Assembly (NCBI GenBank): GCA_947471745.1
Contig: CANJKZ010000267.1
Location: 1,009,001-1,073,000 of the forward strand
Length of the DNA: 64,000 nucleotides
Direction of reading: 5' to 3'
Origin: Closterium sp. Naga37s-1
Lineage: Eukaryota > Streptophyta > Zygnematophyceae > Desmidiales > Closteriaceae
The notes beneath the pieces are model-generated. The model did no database searches. It had not been told where the DNA came from and worked only from the letters and a program-made list of their open reading frames with translations. The position numbers were made by a program, and so were the translations under genes. How positions within the stretch are numbered: position 1 is the first letter of the stretch; each line of letters starts with the position of its first letter. Of the stretch, positions 32,303 through 43,935 are shown one piece after another.

Positions 32303-33478
32303 ACCACGAATTCTGCCCTGCCCGAAGCGCACTGTCGTGCCTGCCTGCCCTGTCACGCGCCTTGCGCCTGCCTACCCGCGCCTTAGATCGCCTGCCCTGC
32401 CTGCGCCCTCGAGCGCCTGCCCTACCCGCGCCCTCGAGCGACTGCCCTACCCGCGCCCTCGAGCGCCTGCCCGTCGCCCTGCCCTGCAGGCCGCACACGG
32501 GCCTGCCCTGCACCCGCGAAGCCGCCCCTGGACCCCGCGGCGCTGCCCCTGGACCCCGCGACGCCGCCCCTGGACCCCAGCGACGCCGCCCCTGGACACC
32601 GCGACGCCCCTGCGGGACCTGGGCGTCACCCCTGCTCGTCGCGACGCCCCCGCGGGACCCGCGCGGCGTCGCCCCTGCTCGTCGCGACGCCCCTGCGGGA
32701 CCCGGGCGTCGCCCCTGCTCGTCGCGACACCACTGCGGGATCCGCGCGGCGCCGCTCCTGCTCGTCGCGACGCCCCTGCGGGACCTGCGCGGCGTTGCCC
32801 CTGCTCGTCGCGACGCCCTTGCGGGACCTGCGCGGCGCCGCTCTTGCTCGTCGCGACGCCCCTGCGGGACCCGGGCGTCGCCCCTGCTGTACCCGCGCGG
32901 CGCCGCTCCTGCTCGTCACGACGCCCCTGCGGGACCCGCGCGGCGTCGCCCCTGCTCGTCGCGGCGCCCCCTGGCCGCCGCGCCCTGCCTCATCTGCGGA
33001 CGCCCGCGCCCTGCCCCACCCCGCGCCCGCCCTTTGGGCGGCCGCCCCTGCCCTGCCCTGCCGCCGTCGCGTCTGCAGCAGCCGTCGCGGCCCCGCCGTA
33101 GCCGCTGGCGCGGCCCTGCCCCGACGTTGCCGCTGTCGCGGCCCTGCCCAGCCGTAGCCGCAGTCGTGCCTGCAGCCGCCGTCGCGGCCCCGTCGTAGCC
33201 GCCGTCGCGGCCCCGCTGCAACCGCCCGTCGAGCGCCTGCAGACACCCGCCGAGCGCCGGATCTGCCCTACCCGCCTCTGGTGAGCACCTGCCCTACCCG
33301 CACTGCCCGCGCGCCTGCCTTACCAGCGTGCTGCCGCGCGTGCCGCGCTTGCCTGCCAACCGAACCGCGCCGCCCTGCCCTACTGAGCCGCGCTGCTCTG
33401 CCCTGCTGCTACTGCTGTTCCAGCTGTCACTTCTACTACTGCTGCACTGCCACTCCTGCTGCTACTGGCGGTGGCCAG
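32303..33478 (+). repeat. Element F GC-rich tandem leader
   Basis: About 1.2 kb. It begins with CTGCCCTACCCGCGCCCTCG-type repeats (32340-32480). Units of about 60 bp containing CCCCTGCTCGTCGCGACGCC follow (about 32620-32970), then CGTCGCGGCCCCG-type units (about 33060-33230). No supported coding sequence. Confidence 0.75.
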
Positions 33479-36400
33479 ATGCAGCTCCAGCGACGTCCGC
33501 GCGCGTCCCTCACGCCCCAGCAGCTTCGTGAGTGGTACGCTAGTTGGGGTTGTAGGGGTGGCCGTGGTGGGAGTCGCCCTGGAGCGGGTAGTTCGGGAGC
33601 TTCTTGTAGTGGCCAGGTGCAGCTGCAGCGGCGTCCGCGCGAGATCCTTTCGCCCCAGCAGCTTCGTGAGTGGTACGCTCAGAGTAGAGGGTCAGGGAGT
33701 ACTGCTCGTTGCCCGTACGTCGTTCGCACAGGTGCTCGGGCTGGTCAGCCTTGCGGGACGGTTGGTCACACAGAGTCCCGCTGCTTCTCCTGACTGAGCG
33801 ACGCCTGGCGTACAGAGTTTGGCGACGACGCTGAGCTCCCCTCCTGGCTGGAGCTGCTTAGGCAGAGAGTAGATATCTTTGCTCTTGACTATGATGCTAT
33901 CCTCACTGCCATGTATGCATTGCCTACTAGTGCTGAGGGTGCCTGTTACCTGTGTGTGCCGCCTGACCCAGGTATAGAGTCTACTGCTCTAGGTGCTGGT
34001 GAGGCTGCTGCTCTAGGTGCTGGTGCGTCTCCTGCTCCAGGTGCCAGTGAGGCTGCTGCTCTAGGCGCTAGTGAGTCTACTGCCCCAGGTGCTGGTGAGT
34101 CTGCTCTCTCTGGTACTGCGCCTGCTGCGGCCCTGCACACCTTCACGCTTGACTCAGGAGCTTCCCGCTCCTTCTTTCGCGACTGCACCACACTCACGCC
34201 GCTCAGTCGGCCGGTGGCAGTCTCTCTGGCTGACCCCTCTGGGGGTCCGGTCCTTGCACACTCCTCCACGGTTCTGCCGTGTCCGGCGGTCCCGTCTGGC
34301 TCTCTGTCTGGCCTCCACCTCCCCTCGTTCTCCACGAACTTGGTGAGTGGAGCTGACCTTCAGGACGCGTGGGTTGACAAGTTCACTCCTGGAGGTCAGC
34401 GGGTGACCCACTGTTCGTGTGCACGGACGGGCCGGCACCTGGCCACGTTCACCCGTCAGCCTGGGTTGAGCCTGTACATCCTGAATACCGTGTCTCCTCC
34501 GGTTGCTAAGTCTGGTCAGGTAGCCGCGTCGGGTCAGGTGTTTGCTGCGGCGTCCCGGTCTGGTCCTGAGTCTGCCCCCTGCTCGTGTCGCCTCCTGTCT
34601 CACCAGACTCTCCTCTGGCACCACCGCCTTGGTCACCCCTCCCTGCCTCGTCTCCGAGGCATGGCCTCCCGTGTCCTTGTCACTGGTCTTCCCCGGTCTC
34701 TCCCTCCCCTTCCCCCGGGGCCTGCCCCTTCCTGCGTTCCTTGCGTCGAGGGGCGGCAGCGCGCCGCTCCTCATTCCGAGTTCCCTCCGACGGAGGCTCC
34801 CCTGCAGACTCTTCACATGGACGTGTGGGGCCCAGCCCGCGTCCGTGGACAGGGTCACGAGCGCTACTCTCTGCTGGTCGTTGATGACTATTCGCACTAC
34901 ACCACAGTCTTCCCCTTGCGCCGCAAGGGTGAGGTCACTGAGGTGCTGATCGACTGGATCCGCGCTGCCCGTCGTCAGCTCAGCGAGAGTTTCGGCTCGG
35001 ACCTTCCTGTTCTGCGTCTGCACTCCGACAGAGGTGGAGAGTTTTCCTCCGACCTTCTGCGAGCCTTCTGTCGTGCGGAGGGCATCCGCCAGACGTTGAC
35101 GCTTCCGGCCTCTCCGCAGCAAAATGGGATTGCTGAGCGCCGCATTGGCATGGTCATGGACGTCGCTCGTACGTCCACGATCCATGCGGCTGCTCCCCAT
35201 TTTCTGTGGCCGTTCGCAGTTCAGTACGCTGCGCATCAGCTCAACCTCCAGCCCCGGGTCTCCATGCCGGAGACCACACCTACTCTGCGGTGGACGGGGA
35301 AGGTTGGCGATGCGTCTGCGTTCCGTGTCTGGGGATCTAGAGCTTTTGTCCGCGACTTGTCTGCGGACAAGCTGTCCTCCCGTGCTGTTCCCTGCGTCTT
35401 CCTTAGCTTCCCCCCTGACGTGCCTGGCTGGCAGTTTTACCACCCCACCTCGCGCCGTGTTCTGTCCTTTCAGGACGTCACGTTTGACGAGTCGGTTCCT
35501 TACTACCGTCTCTTCCCCTACCGCACTGCCCCCCTCCCCCCCCCCGCTGCTCTTCCTCGTGCCAGGTCCTCCCCTGGTGGACCCCCTCCCCCCTCAGGGT
35601 CCTGCCCCCTCAGGTGTGTCCCAAGTAGATGCAGTCGAGCCTGTCGAGGTAGCTGTTGACTCTGGTGCTGCTAGGGGTGCTGAGCCTGCGGGTGCCGGGT
35701 CTGGGGGTGCTGAGCCTGAGGGTGCCGGGTCTGGGGGTGCTGAGCCTGAGCGTGCGGAGCCTGGGGGTGCTGAGTTTGGGGGTGCTGAGCCTGGGGGTGC
35801 TGAGCCTGGGGTTGCTGAGTCTGGGGGTGCGGAGCCTGAGGGTGCTGAGCCTGCGCGTGTGGAGTCTGGAGGTGCTGAGCCTGGAGGTCCTTCGGGTGCT
35901 TTGTCCCGGCGGGAGCCACTCTCTCCACAGCAGCTGCGCGAGTGGTTTGCTCGGCGCTGGAGCCGTGCTGCTGGAGCTACTGCTGCTGGGGCTTCTGGTG
36001 GTCCTGCTGGAGCTGGAGCTGCTGGAGGTGCTGGAGCTGGAGGTGCTGCTGGAGCCGGTGCTCCTGGGGGTACTGGAGTTGGCGCTACTGGAGCTGCTGG
36101 GGCTTCTGGTGGTCCTGCTGGAGCTGGAGCTGCTGAAGGTGCTGGAGCTGGAGGTGCTGCTGGAGTCGGTGCTCCTGGGGGTGCTGGAGTTGGCGCTACT
36201 GGAGCTGGTGGAGGTGCTGCTAGAGCTGGTGGTGCTGCAGAAGTTGGAGCTGACGCTGGGGGTGCTGGTGCTGTCCCTGCTGGTTCTGGAGGCGCTGCGC
36301 GACCACGGCCGTACTTCGTTCCGCTCCTTCAGCAGGTTCTTGGTCTCCCGCCTTCTACTGGTCCTGCTCCTTCCTTAGAGTGTCCACCGCCTGTCCAGTC

Positions 36401-38447
36401 GGAGTCACAGTTACAGCCTGCCTCCCCACTGCCTGCTCCTTCTCCTTACACTGGTCCGACCGGAGGGCTTACGGAGCGTCGTGAGCCTGAGCCTCGTCAT
36501 GCGTCGCCTGTTCGTGCTGCTCGCACTAGTCATCATGGTTCGCGTCAGCGTCCTCCTCCTGTCCCTGGCACGCACCAGATGGCTTTGCGGCCTTCCACTG
36601 CTCCGCAGCGTGTCCCTCTGCCGTCTCCTCCTGCGTCCTCTCTTCCTGCCCTTGCTGACCCAGAGTCTGACTCCCTTCGTGCTCCTAGTCCTACTGTCAC
36701 GCGTCTCCTAGCCACTATTGTCACTGACCCTTCCTTTGAGTCCACTGCTGCGTCGGCCTTAGTTGCTGAGCTTGTCGACTTTGCTGGAGTGCCTTGCGGC
36801 TGCTGCACCTCATCTCGTGTCCATGCTGCTTGCCCCTGAGGGAGACCCGGATGCACCAGACATCCCGACCCCGCACTCTTACGCAGAGGCGATAGAGGGT
36901 CCTTACTCCTCTTAGTGGCAGACAGCCATGGACGCAGAGATGGCTTCCTGGAAGTCCACAGGCACCTACGTTGATGAGGTTCCCCCACCTGGGGCGAACA
37001 TTGTCGATGGCATGTGGATTTTGAGGGTGAAGCGACCGCCGGGTTCTCCGCCTGTCTTCAAGGCGCGTTACGTGGCTCGAGGCTTCAGTCAGCGGCAGGG
37101 AGTTGACTACTTTCAGACCTTCTCTCCCACCCCGAAGATGACCACTCTTCGGGTGCTGCTGCACGTCGCCGCTCAGCGTGACTACGAGCTTCACTCTCTT
37201 GACTTCAGCACATCCTTCCTCCAGGGCAGCCTGCACGAGGAGATCTGGCTGCGCCGCCCACCTGGCTTCACTGGGTCGTTTCCTCCTGGTACTCAGTGGA
37301 GCCTCCGGCGGCCAGTCTACGGTCTCCGCGAGGCGCCCCGTGAGTGGCACGACACACTGAGGACTACGCTTGCGGCTCTTGGGTTTGCTCCTTCCACTGC
37401 TGACCCGTCGTTGTTTCTCCGCACCGACACTTCACTGCTGCCGTTCTACATCCTCGTGTACGTCAACAACTTGGTCTTTGCTACTGCTGACACTGCTGGA
37501 CTGGCCCACGTGAAGTCGGAGCTGCAGAAGAGACACACGTGCACTGACCTGGGTGAGCTGCGCAGCTATCTTGGCTTACAGGTCACCCAGGACAGAGCAT
37601 GGCGCGCCATTACCTTGACTCAGTCACACATGGTGCAGCAGGTCCTTCAGCGCTTCAACTTCACGTACTCCTCGCCTCAGGCCACTCCTCTGTCTACTCG
37701 CCACTCGCTCTCAGCTTTGCCTTCGGATGAGTCCATAGAGCCGAGTGGCCTGGCCTGTACCCAGAGCTTGTTGGCTGCCTCATGTACCTGATGACCTGCA
37801 CTCGACCTGACCTGGCATACCCTCTTAGCATCTTGGCACGCTATGTTGCTCCTGGGAGACACCGACCAGAGCACATGGATGCAGCTAAGAGGGCGTTGTG
37901 CTACCTGTGCAGTACGTCGGGCATGGGGCTCGTGCTTGGAGGACGGGCTCGAGTTGTCCTCACTGGTCACGCAGACGCTTCTTGGGTTGACGACTTGGCT
38001 ACGCAGCGGTCATCACAGGGTTACACCTTCAGCCTTGGCTCCGGCTCATTTTCGTGGCGGTCTACCCGCTCGTCTTCTGTTCTCAGCTCTAGTTGTGAGG
38101 CTGAGATCTACGCAGGGGCCATGGCTGCACAAGAGTTACGCTGGCTTACCTACCTGCTGACCGACTTGGGAGAGGCGCCTCGTTCTCCTCCAGTTCTGTA
38201 CGTCGACAACAAGGCCATGCTTGCCTTGTGTCAGGAGCACAGACTGGAGCACAGAACGAAGCACATTGCTCTGCGCTACTTCCTTGCTCGAGAGTTGCAG
38301 CAGCGTGGTCAGCTTTGTCTTGCTTACGTGGCCACTCGGGCCAACACTGCTGATATCTTTACCAAGGCACTTCAGCCTTGTGATCATCAGCGTTTTTGTA
38401 CTATGTTAGGTCTTGTGCCTACCTGGCCTCACTTGCTCACCTCTTGA
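33479..38447 (+). pseudogene. Element F polyprotein, heavily mutated
   Basis: MQLQRRPR at 33479 starts the E-type short gag, with two PQQLREWYA motifs and a Cys/His cluster. TGA at 33791-33793 replaces the Arg codon found in E. The same frame then carries protease (LDSGASRSFF, about 34150) and complete integrase motifs to a frameshift in a C-rich run at 35529-35545. The spacer frame has GGAEP-type (35680-35890) and Gly/Ala arrays (35960-36280). A deletion of roughly 100 bp and frame change follow near 36785, and TAG at 36913-36915. The reverse transcriptase reads YVNN at 37459-37470 instead of YVDD, so both catalytic Asp are Asn. A frameshift lies near 37750, then intact RNase H (CEAEIYAG, YVDNKAM) ends at 38445-38447. 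It cannot encode an active polymerase. Confidence 0.88.
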
Positions 38448-38667
38448 CTTTGCTTGTACTGTGATCTATATATACCTGCACCTGCATGCTTACACTTGCT
38501 AGGTTGTGATCACTGTACTACTTGTTCTCCTCTTTATATTACTCTGCATGTGAACTGGCCTTGTGGCCTTTTGCTTGTGCTCAGAATGCGTGGTGACGTC
38601 GTGATCCACCCTGAGCTTGACCTTTGCTTTGTTCTTTTGCTTGTCCCCCACTTTGCCTATGGGGGTG

Positions 38668-38707
38668 TGTCAGAACTATACTCTAGGTTATAGTGGGGCA
38701 CTCCTTA
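38668..38707 (+). repeat. Element F 3' LTR fragment and deletion junction
   Basis: Begins TGTCAGAACTAT after the tract CTATGGGGGTG, and matches the 5' LTR with two differences up to CACTCCTTA, then changes to C coding sequence. The abrupt loss of homology marks a deletion breakpoint. Confidence 0.85.
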
Positions 38708-41141
38708 GATGAAGCGGTAAGTCGGCTTCAGGGCAGGTGAAGCATGTTCTGCGTACTCGCTGAAGTTCTCTGCCATCGGTTAGAAGTAGGGAATCTTTAT
38801 CTAGTACTCCAGCTCGGATTGTATTGTTCAACGTTGTGTTGCTTGGATGTCCCATCCTTGCATGCCAGGTTGATTCGGTGGCGCGATGTCCAGGTGATCG
38901 TCGGTACATGTCGGAGTTGGAGTAGAAACCTGCGGTGAAGTGTGCGCTTCTGTGAACTTCTCGGGGAGTGGGGTTCAGCTGTTGCGCGGGAGTCGGCAGT
39001 GTGTCGTCGATGAGGACCAGTGTTGATGAAGGACTAGCGATTGGTGTCGGTGTTGTCTCTGCTGCTGCCGATGTTGCGCCTGCTGCTGCCGATGTTGTCT
39101 GGATTGTTGCTAATGCTCTCGTTCGTTCTTCCTCAGGTATAGTGTGTGAATGCCAGAAGCCTCCAGGACTGAAGTCGGGGTCGAGGTCTGGCGGGTGTGT
39201 CCAAGATGTGAAGTTAACGATGGCGTCGCTATCGGCGGTGCCTAGGTCTGGAACAAAGTCGAGGACGAAGACATTGTTCTTCAACACCGCCTTCCCGATG
39301 TATAGTCCTCCTCTCCCGTGATACAACTTGAACTCCTGAGTGGTGCTGTCTGCCTCGAGGTGAATTCCTTTCGCCATGAGTTGACTGACGCTCAGTAAGT
39401 TGTAACCGAGTCCCTCCGCGATTAAGACCTTTGACATTTGTAGTATGACGTTGGTCTCTCGTGACTGAAGTTGAACTATGCCTTGTCGTCGTGTGCGCAT
39501 GTTCTGATTGTTGGCGACGGTGATGACAACTTCACGCTGAAGTTGGTGTTCCCGTTGAACGAAGCGACCCGAGAAGCACATATGTTGTCCGCAGCAGCTG
39601 TCCAAGAACCAGGTGTCTTTCCCGGACGGCTCTCTCTGGGCGATGGTTGCGTATGTCGGATTCGGCTCCAGTGACTCGCGACGAGGGGTACTTCCATCGA
39701 GTTGTTCTTCTGGTGAGTAGTACGGTGGTGATTCGGTGATGCAGGAGTCTGACAGTCTCGCCATGGAGCTCACGATGTTTCTTGTCCCTTGTGCAGGTTG
39801 CGTTGTCGATGTTGTTGAAGTTTGAACTTGAGCAGTGGGATGCGCTTGTGTTGAGGCGACTTGGTTGCTTGAAGGCCGAAGTTGTCGTTGCGGTGGAGTT
39901 GATTGCTGTCGACTTGGGCAGTGTGTACGAGGGTGTCCAGACGTCTTGCAGAGGTGACAGAACGGTGGTACGTGTTGTTGCTGTTGTTGTTTGTTCTGTC
40001 GGTTGGAGTTGGTAAAGCGCCGTTGGGTGTGGAAAGCAAATTCGGGTACTGACGTTTTCTTCTTGTGCCGCTCCTCATGCAGGTCCATGTCTTGTTGCTC
40101 GGCGTGTATTTCGGCGCAGAGTGCCGCTTCGAAGATTTTCCCGTGAGCTCGGAGTATGGCTCGAGTGGAGCGCCAATGAGGACCAAGACCGGAGATGACG
40201 ACTGTAACGAAGGCTTCCTCATATATCGAACCTCTGCATCGAAGAAGTTTGTCACGCAATTCGCGACAACGACTGATATACGCCATCCCCTTTTCGTCGG
40301 GTTTCATTTCTACTGTTGTCAGCTGTGCCATTAACCGACTCTGATTGACGCTGTCTGTTGCTTGATACAGGTTCTTCAAATGGTTGTACGCGAGCTCGGC
40401 GGAGTTGCCGTATCCCCGATAAGACCGAATATTCTGCTGCTGGTTTGGAGTTACGTTCCTCAGCAGGATTGTGTATGCCATCATCGACTGATATGTGTAC
40501 TGCTGTTTGTCGTATCGCGTCCCGTGTGTTGGGTATGGCAGGGACCCGTCGAAGAATCCAAGAATCTGCGCGCCTTCCATCATTAGCTCGAACTCGAATG
40601 ACCAGGTATAAAAATCCTTGCCGTCGAAAGGCGTCGATGTCTGTAGTTTTAAGATGTGCGCGAACTGCGATTGAACCTGAAGTGCATCCAGTGTCTTCTC
40701 CTGTCCAGGTCGAGGCTGTTGTTGCGGCATGAAGCTGATTGAGCCACGTTGAGGCTCATACGGAGCAAAGGTGGGTTGCTGCTGGTTTCCGCGCGCACAG
40801 GATGAGCCATCGAAACTCATGGGTGTAACGTCGTTGTTGTTGTTGCTGATGTTTGAGTGAGCAGGTGCCGCTTGCCGATGTTGCTCGTAGAAGGACATGA
40901 AGGAGAAGAATTTCTCCATCATGCTTGGGTCGAAGCCCGTCGCTTGGTTCGCGGGAGTCTCAGTGGATTCAGCTGCTGGTCTTGTTGCCATGCCTCCCTC
41001 TGTCTGCAGGCCGGAGGCTGGAGGTGGAGTAGGAGTAGTTCCAGGAGAGCCATTGGAGGAGCTTCTCTCCTTTTGTATTGCCATGCCTTCTGATGTTGTA
41101 GGGAACTTGATTGTAGTCGAATTTGCCTTGACAGCTCTCAT
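38708..41141 (-). pseudogene. Element C gag, protease and start of integrase
   Basis: The frame is open from 41141 to the breakpoint with F at about 38708. The first ATG (41141-41139) overlaps the primer-binding site; a later in-frame ATG at 41087 (MAIQKERSS) is an alternative start. A UBN2-like gag body (about 40650-40050) contains LKNLYQATDSVNQ and LMAQLTTVEM. A CCHC knuckle, CHLCKTSGHPRTHC, lies near 39970-39930. The protease site near 39610-39590 reads LDSCCGQHM, where Copia normally has DSG, so the Gly after the catalytic Ser is replaced by Cys. The integrase zinc motif starts with HARMGHPS and ends at CFTCPEADLP, where C is broken. Some tens of codons are missing before C resumes at 20249. 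Confidence 0.85.
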
Positions 41142-41145
41142 ACCA

Positions 41146-41599
41146 TGTTGGGCTGAGAAAAGCCCTTAGGATCTTTACAAGGCTTAACTCTGAGTAGAAA
41201 TGTTGTAGTTGCGGAAGCGTTTTAATGACAAGTGTTGAACCGCCTTGCGCTAGTATGTGAGGGCAAGATAGATTGATTATAGAAAAGTAATACAAGCATT
41301 TTATAAGATTACAAGGAATATGAAAGGGTGCAACTAATAACTGTTTTACTGTTGATGTTGCGGTTCGATACAGTGACGACTCGGGCAACTGCTCAGTATC
41401 GAGTCAGTTGTTTGTCCTTGCTGCCGCGCTGTATTTGTCAAGTCAAAGGTCAGCGACCTTTGACCTTCGCGTAACATCCAGCAGTTACATTTTCTGTCAA
41501 CCTCCGATGGTTGACTCGCCGTTGCTTCGTTGTAGTTTGCTTCGCTTGCAGTTCAGTGTTTCGACACATCAGAAGCGCTTAAGTCACTTGTTTCCAACA
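41146..41599 (-). repeat. Element C 5' LTR and adjacent primer-binding site
   Basis: 454 bp, about 97.6% identical to 17111-17564. Next to it, in element orientation, TGGTATGAGAGCTG (41145 down to 41132) is an initiator-Met-type primer site. Confidence 0.93.
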
Positions 41600-41639
41600 G
41601 CTCTCTTCACAAATCCACCCGATGTGCTTCAGTACCGTA

Positions 41640-43009
41640 TGTCAGAATCGTACTTAGTAGCTAGGACTTAGGGTTTGAGAAGCTAAGGAGAAACATAGCG
41701 AGAGGATGGATGAGTTGGCCAAAGAGGGGTGGATAATTAGGAACAAGGGTACAAGTAGGAGCAAGGGTGGGCACAAAGGTGCACCGCCACCCACAAGAAG
41801 CTACACTACACTACTGTTAAAGCTGTTGGCAGTTTATAAGAAAACACAACAATAGATTTTCTTCAACACACCCCCTAAACTGCCCACAGCAATAACTAGT
41901 GCAGCGGGAGGAGGAGGAAACTGGAGAGGAGAGGAGGTGGGCGGCCGCTGAAGCTGCTGGCACTGGTCGCAAACGGCGTAACTGGCTCGCTCGCCGGCAA
42001 GAGCAACTGACCCACGGGCCTCTGACGCAACGGTCTCACGGGCGACTAGAGCTGCGGACTTCACGGCGGCCACCCGTCCTCACCCCCCTCGGATTGTCCC
42101 ACCCCCCCCTTGTCACACCCCTCGGCCCTAGCGCCACTCCCCAACCTCACCCGCTCCATCCCCCCTCAGCGGCAGCTGCAGTAGTGGGAGAGAGAGGAGG
42201 AGGAGGGGCAGCTTGTCACGCACTCCCACCACCCCCATACCCCCCCTTACCCCCGCCACCCCCATACCCTCCACACGGCTGCACGCGCAGCAGGAAGTCG
42301 ACGGAGGAGGGGGGGGGGGCGGGCTGTGGGGCACTCGCAACGGGCAGGGCGCGGGCGGCAGGCGGGTCCAGGAGAGGGGGCGCGCGGGTCCCCGGGGGCG
42401 CCTCGACTGGCGACGGGGGGCGGCGCGCGGGTCCCCGGGGGCGCCGCGACGGACGACGGGGACGGCGCGACAGTCCCCGGGGGCGCCGCGACGTGCGACG
42501 GGGGACAGCGCGCGGGTCCTCGGGGGCGCCGCGACTGGCGACGGGGGGCGGCGCGTGGGTCCCCGGGGGCGCCGCGACGAACGACGGGGGCGGCGCGCTG
42601 GTCCTCGGGGGCGCCGCGACGGAGCGTGAAACTGCCACGCGCCCCGAGCGCATGGCGCGCCACGCGCCCCGAGCGCGTGGTGGGAAGAAAAAACGTCGCG
42701 CGCCACGGGGCGCGCGACAGACAGTACAGCAGCGGAAGCAGTTGGGCCCACAGGCCAGGAGCGTAGATGCTCTGTTACCATGTCAGAATCGTACTTAGTA
42801 GCTAGGACTTAGGGTTTGAGAAGCTAAGGAGAAACATAGCGAGAGGATGGATGAGTTGGCCAAAGAGGGGTGGATAATTAGGAACAAGGGTACAAGTAGG
42901 AGCAAGGGTGGGCACAAAGGTGCACCACCACCCACAAGAAGCTACACTACACTACTGTTAAAGCTGTTGGCAGTTTATAAGAAAACATAACAATAGATTT
43001 TCTTCAACA
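41640..43009 (-). mobile_element. Element I: TRIM-like non-coding LTR retrotransposon
   Basis: Two 229-bp LTRs (41640-41868 and 42781-43009) differ at about two positions and are flanked by CCGTA at 41635-41639 and 43010-43014. The interior is only 912 bp. In element orientation a TGGTAACAGAGC primer site follows the 5' LTR (42780 downward) and a tract GTTTAGGGGGTG precedes the 3' LTR (about 41869-41880). The interior holds no integrase, RT or gag motif. It contains a GC-rich array of about 60-bp units with CGGGGGCGCCGCGAC (about 42385-42630). It must rely on another element's proteins. GGGCCC lies near the primer site (42744-42749), as in A-H. Confidence 0.9.
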
Positions 43010-43014
43010 CCGTA

Positions 43015-43390
43015 GTGATGCAAATGCCCTGCATCCGGGGGCAATGTTTTCAATGTGCCACCTTGAGCTGCGCTGCTCTAACCACAAGCCACGATGTGCA
43101 TTCTCACTCTTTGTCCGTGGCTATACGGTACGGTACAGTACTACGGATACAGCAACAGAGAGAGAGAGAGAGAGAGTTGGCGCTTTGATACAATGAAGCA
43201 AAAAGCGCAGTCATCTTACCTACACCCATGCCTCTGGTTAACAGGGTGATTCACCCTTATGACCCTTACTATAAGGGTGGGTTTGACTATGCACCCTTTT
43301 TTATCAGAGTGGTCATTTTTTTAACCCTTTTCAAGAAAAAAATTCTTTGGTTATACTACACTGATATTTCAGAGCTATGTGGTGTAGTAA
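43015..43390. other. Intergenic with a short GA microsatellite
   Basis: A (GA)n run of about 20 bases at 43157-43176. No gene or repeat boundary is otherwise seen. Confidence 0.5.
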
Positions 43391-43550
43391 GGGCATGTTC
43401 CTACGGCCCCTTATCAGGGAAACCTCGTATCAGCTTCGCATTTTTGCCTGGTAAAATTCGCGAAGGTTTTTCGGTTTAGGGAAATTTCAGTGTGTTGTGA
43501 CGCGAGCCTGATAAGAGGTTGGCCTGATAAGGGGCCGTAGGAACATGCCC
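43391..43550. mobile_element. Harbinger/Tourist-type MITE 1
   Basis: 160 bp with terminal inverted repeats of at least 28 bp, starting GGGCATGTTCCTACGG, flanked by TAA at 43388-43390 and 43551-43553. A TAA target duplication with GGGCATGTT ends is characteristic of PIF/Harbinger MITEs. The interior has no frame of note and is related to MITE 2 (both contain TTTTGCCTGG and GTTTAGGG). Confidence 0.85.
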
Positions 43551-43935
43551 TAACACTGATGTTACTGAGTTAGATCTAACAGAATATAGTAGGATTCCTC
43601 GCGTAAAATGTGGTCCCGTTCAGATACGAACAGGTCAAGTATCGAACTTGGGATACGCGTTCATTCCTCAACACAACTCACTGCAACACAAACAACTTGA
43701 GCAAATAGAAGATTTAAATGTCTTGTAAAACACAGCCACATTTTTGTACCCTTACTAGGAAGAGTAGTTTTTGTGATGCACCCTTGCAGAAAAAGTGAAA
43801 GCGGGGTGTTGGCCTTACGCGAAAGAGTAGCTCAAAACCTAACCAGAGGCCTGATCCACACATCCGCCCCACTACCTTCACCATACTCTTTTTCAACCCA
43901 CAGCCTACCCTCCCCACCCCTTCCCCTCATCCCTA
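43551..43935. other. Region 3' of PFD4
   Basis: No gene of its own is recognised. The part nearest 43935 should include the PFD4 3' UTR, but I see no unambiguous polyadenylation signal. Confidence 0.4.

Larger units (their letters stand above)
32136..38707 (+). mobile_element. Element F: short-LTR Copia element, capsid-less, 3' LTR truncated
   Basis: The 5' LTR 32136-32256 (121 bp) and all internal parts are in plus orientation, opposite to D, into which it inserted. The 3' LTR survives for only 40 bp (38668-38707) before sequence jumps to C, so a deletion removed the rest of the LTR, the other half of D and a little of C. Only the left half of a possible target duplication (CGTTC, 32131-32135) remains. 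F's coding layout is the same capsid-less form as E. Confidence 0.9.
17111..41599 (-). mobile_element. Element C: Copia retrotransposon opened up by a nest of three later elements
   Basis: 454-bp LTRs at 17111-17564 and 41146-41599 are flanked by GCTCT at 17106-17110 and 41600-41604, so both ends of one insertion are preserved 24.5 kb apart. The LTRs differ at about 11 positions (roughly 2.4%), more than A, E, G or I, so C is older. C's own sequence is 17111-20249 and about 38708-41599. The middle is D, E and F. The gag-protease half and the integrase-RT half each read in C's frame, with damage described under the coding entries. Confidence 0.93.
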
